NCBI GenBank assembly: GCA_003978185.1
Contig: QOAH01000129.1
Span: 1 to 9,692 of the forward strand
DNA length: 9,692 nucleotides
Direction of reading: 5' to 3'
From: Candidatus Thioglobus sp.
GTDB lineage: Bacteria > Pseudomonadota > Gammaproteobacteria > PS1 > Thioglobaceae
The notes beneath the pieces were generated by a model, which made no database searches, was not told the origin of the DNA, and saw only the letters and a program-made list of their open reading frames with translations. Below, piece after piece: positions 9,211 to 9,692 of the stretch. The position numbers and the translations under genes are program-made. Within the stretch, counting starts at the first letter, position 1. The number at the start of each line of letters is the position of its first letter.

Positions 9211-9692
9211 TTACTTATCGTCTTTTACTTCTTCAAAGTCCGCATCAACGACATCATCACCCGCATCGCTTGATTCAGTCTCGCCTTCAGCTGCACTAGC
9301 TTTAGCCTGTGCTCTTTCAGCCAATGGTTGTGCTTTTTCACTTAAGGTTTGTACTTTAGCGTCAATTACTTCTTTGTCTTCACCTTTAATCGATTCTTCA
9401 AGTTCACTGATTGCTGTTTCAATGGCTGATTTCTCATCATCAGATACTTCATCTTTCAGCTCTTCTAATGTTTGCTTAGTTGAGTGTATGAGTGAATCTG
9501 CCATGTTGCGTGTAGTGACTAATTCTTGGAATTTTTTGTCATCTTCAGCATGCGCTTCAGCATCCTTGATCATTTTTTCTACTTCTTCATCGCTTAAACC
9601 TGATGAGGCTTTAATGGTGATTGACTGCTCTTTTCCGGTGTTTTTATCCTTGGCAGATACATTCAAAATACCATCTGAATCGATATCTAAGG
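9211..9692 (-). CDS. dnaK: Chaperone protein DnaK (Hsp70), C-terminal part only
   Basis: Cytosolic ATP-dependent chaperone working with DnaJ and GrpE. Only the C-terminal 159 residues are in the window; the frame is open to the right edge, and the visible sequence begins [16 protein letters not shown], the end of the beta substrate-binding domain. The TTG at 9666 is an internal Leu codon, not a start. The alpha-helical lid follows ([10 protein letters not shown] and [20 protein letters not shown]). The tail is rich in Ala, Glu and Asp and ends [13 protein letters not shown], the classic bacterial DnaK C terminus. The nucleotide-binding domain lies outside. The 3' end is followed after 24 bases by an intrinsic terminator, then dnaJ, the usual dnaK-dnaJ order. 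A heat-shock promoter would lie upstream of dnaK or grpE, outside the window. Confidence 0.98.
   Translation of the reverse strand, partial: LDIDSDGILNVSAKDKNTGKEQSITIKASSGLSDEEVEKMIKDAEAHAEDDKKFQELVTTRNMADSLIHSTKQTLEELKDEVSDDEKSAIETAISELEESIKGEDKEVIDAKVQTLSEKAQPLAERAQAKASAAEGETESSDAGDDVVDADFEEVKDDK

Overview
The window reads as ordinary chromosomal core DNA of an AT-rich gammaproteobacterium. It holds seven complete genes plus a fragment at each edge, all housekeeping, and I see no mobile element, phage, CRISPR, toxin or defence gene. GatCAB subunits indicate the indirect (transamidation) route to Gln-tRNA and/or Asn-tRNA, which argues against the Escherichia/Vibrio type. The CorB/YfjD-type protein and the E. 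coli-like bacterial ProRS with its insertion domain fit Gammaproteobacteria. Low GC, dense packing and family resemblance would suit something like the sulfur-oxidising SUP05/Thioglobus group, but that placement is inference without any search.

Layout. Bases 1-2283 (+): the 3' part of gatA, then gatB, separated by one base. Bases 2276-2905 (-): a compact M50 (site-2-protease-like) membrane metalloprotease, tail-to-tail with gatB and overlapping it by 8 bases. Bases 2906-2973: a 68-base divergent spacer that must hold signals for both flanking genes. Bases 2974-5468 (+): proS followed by psd, overlapping by one base (TAATG). Bases 5460-9692 (-), in transcription order: dnaK (5' part outside the window), an intrinsic terminator, dnaJ, eno, and a CorB-like CNNM/CBS transporter gene. 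The last of these overlaps psd tail-to-tail by 9 bases.

How the genes relate. GatA and GatB are subunits of one amidotransferase. DnaK and DnaJ form the Hsp70 chaperone pair. Enolase (glycolysis/gluconeogenesis) starts only 17 bases after dnaJ, so it looks co-transcribed with the chaperones. The transporter gene follows eno after 34 bases. ProRS (tRNA charging) and phosphatidylserine decarboxylase (phosphatidylethanolamine synthesis) are translationally coupled by position although functionally unrelated.

Most notable points: a very clean GNRA-capped terminator hairpin between dnaK and dnaJ; eno placed downstream of dnaKJ; two convergent gene pairs whose coding ends overlap; non-ATG starts for eno (GTG) and the CorB-like gene (TTG); and an apparent Pro-to-Val change in the ProRS editing-domain GxxxP loop. 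I found no convincing previously undescribed system.
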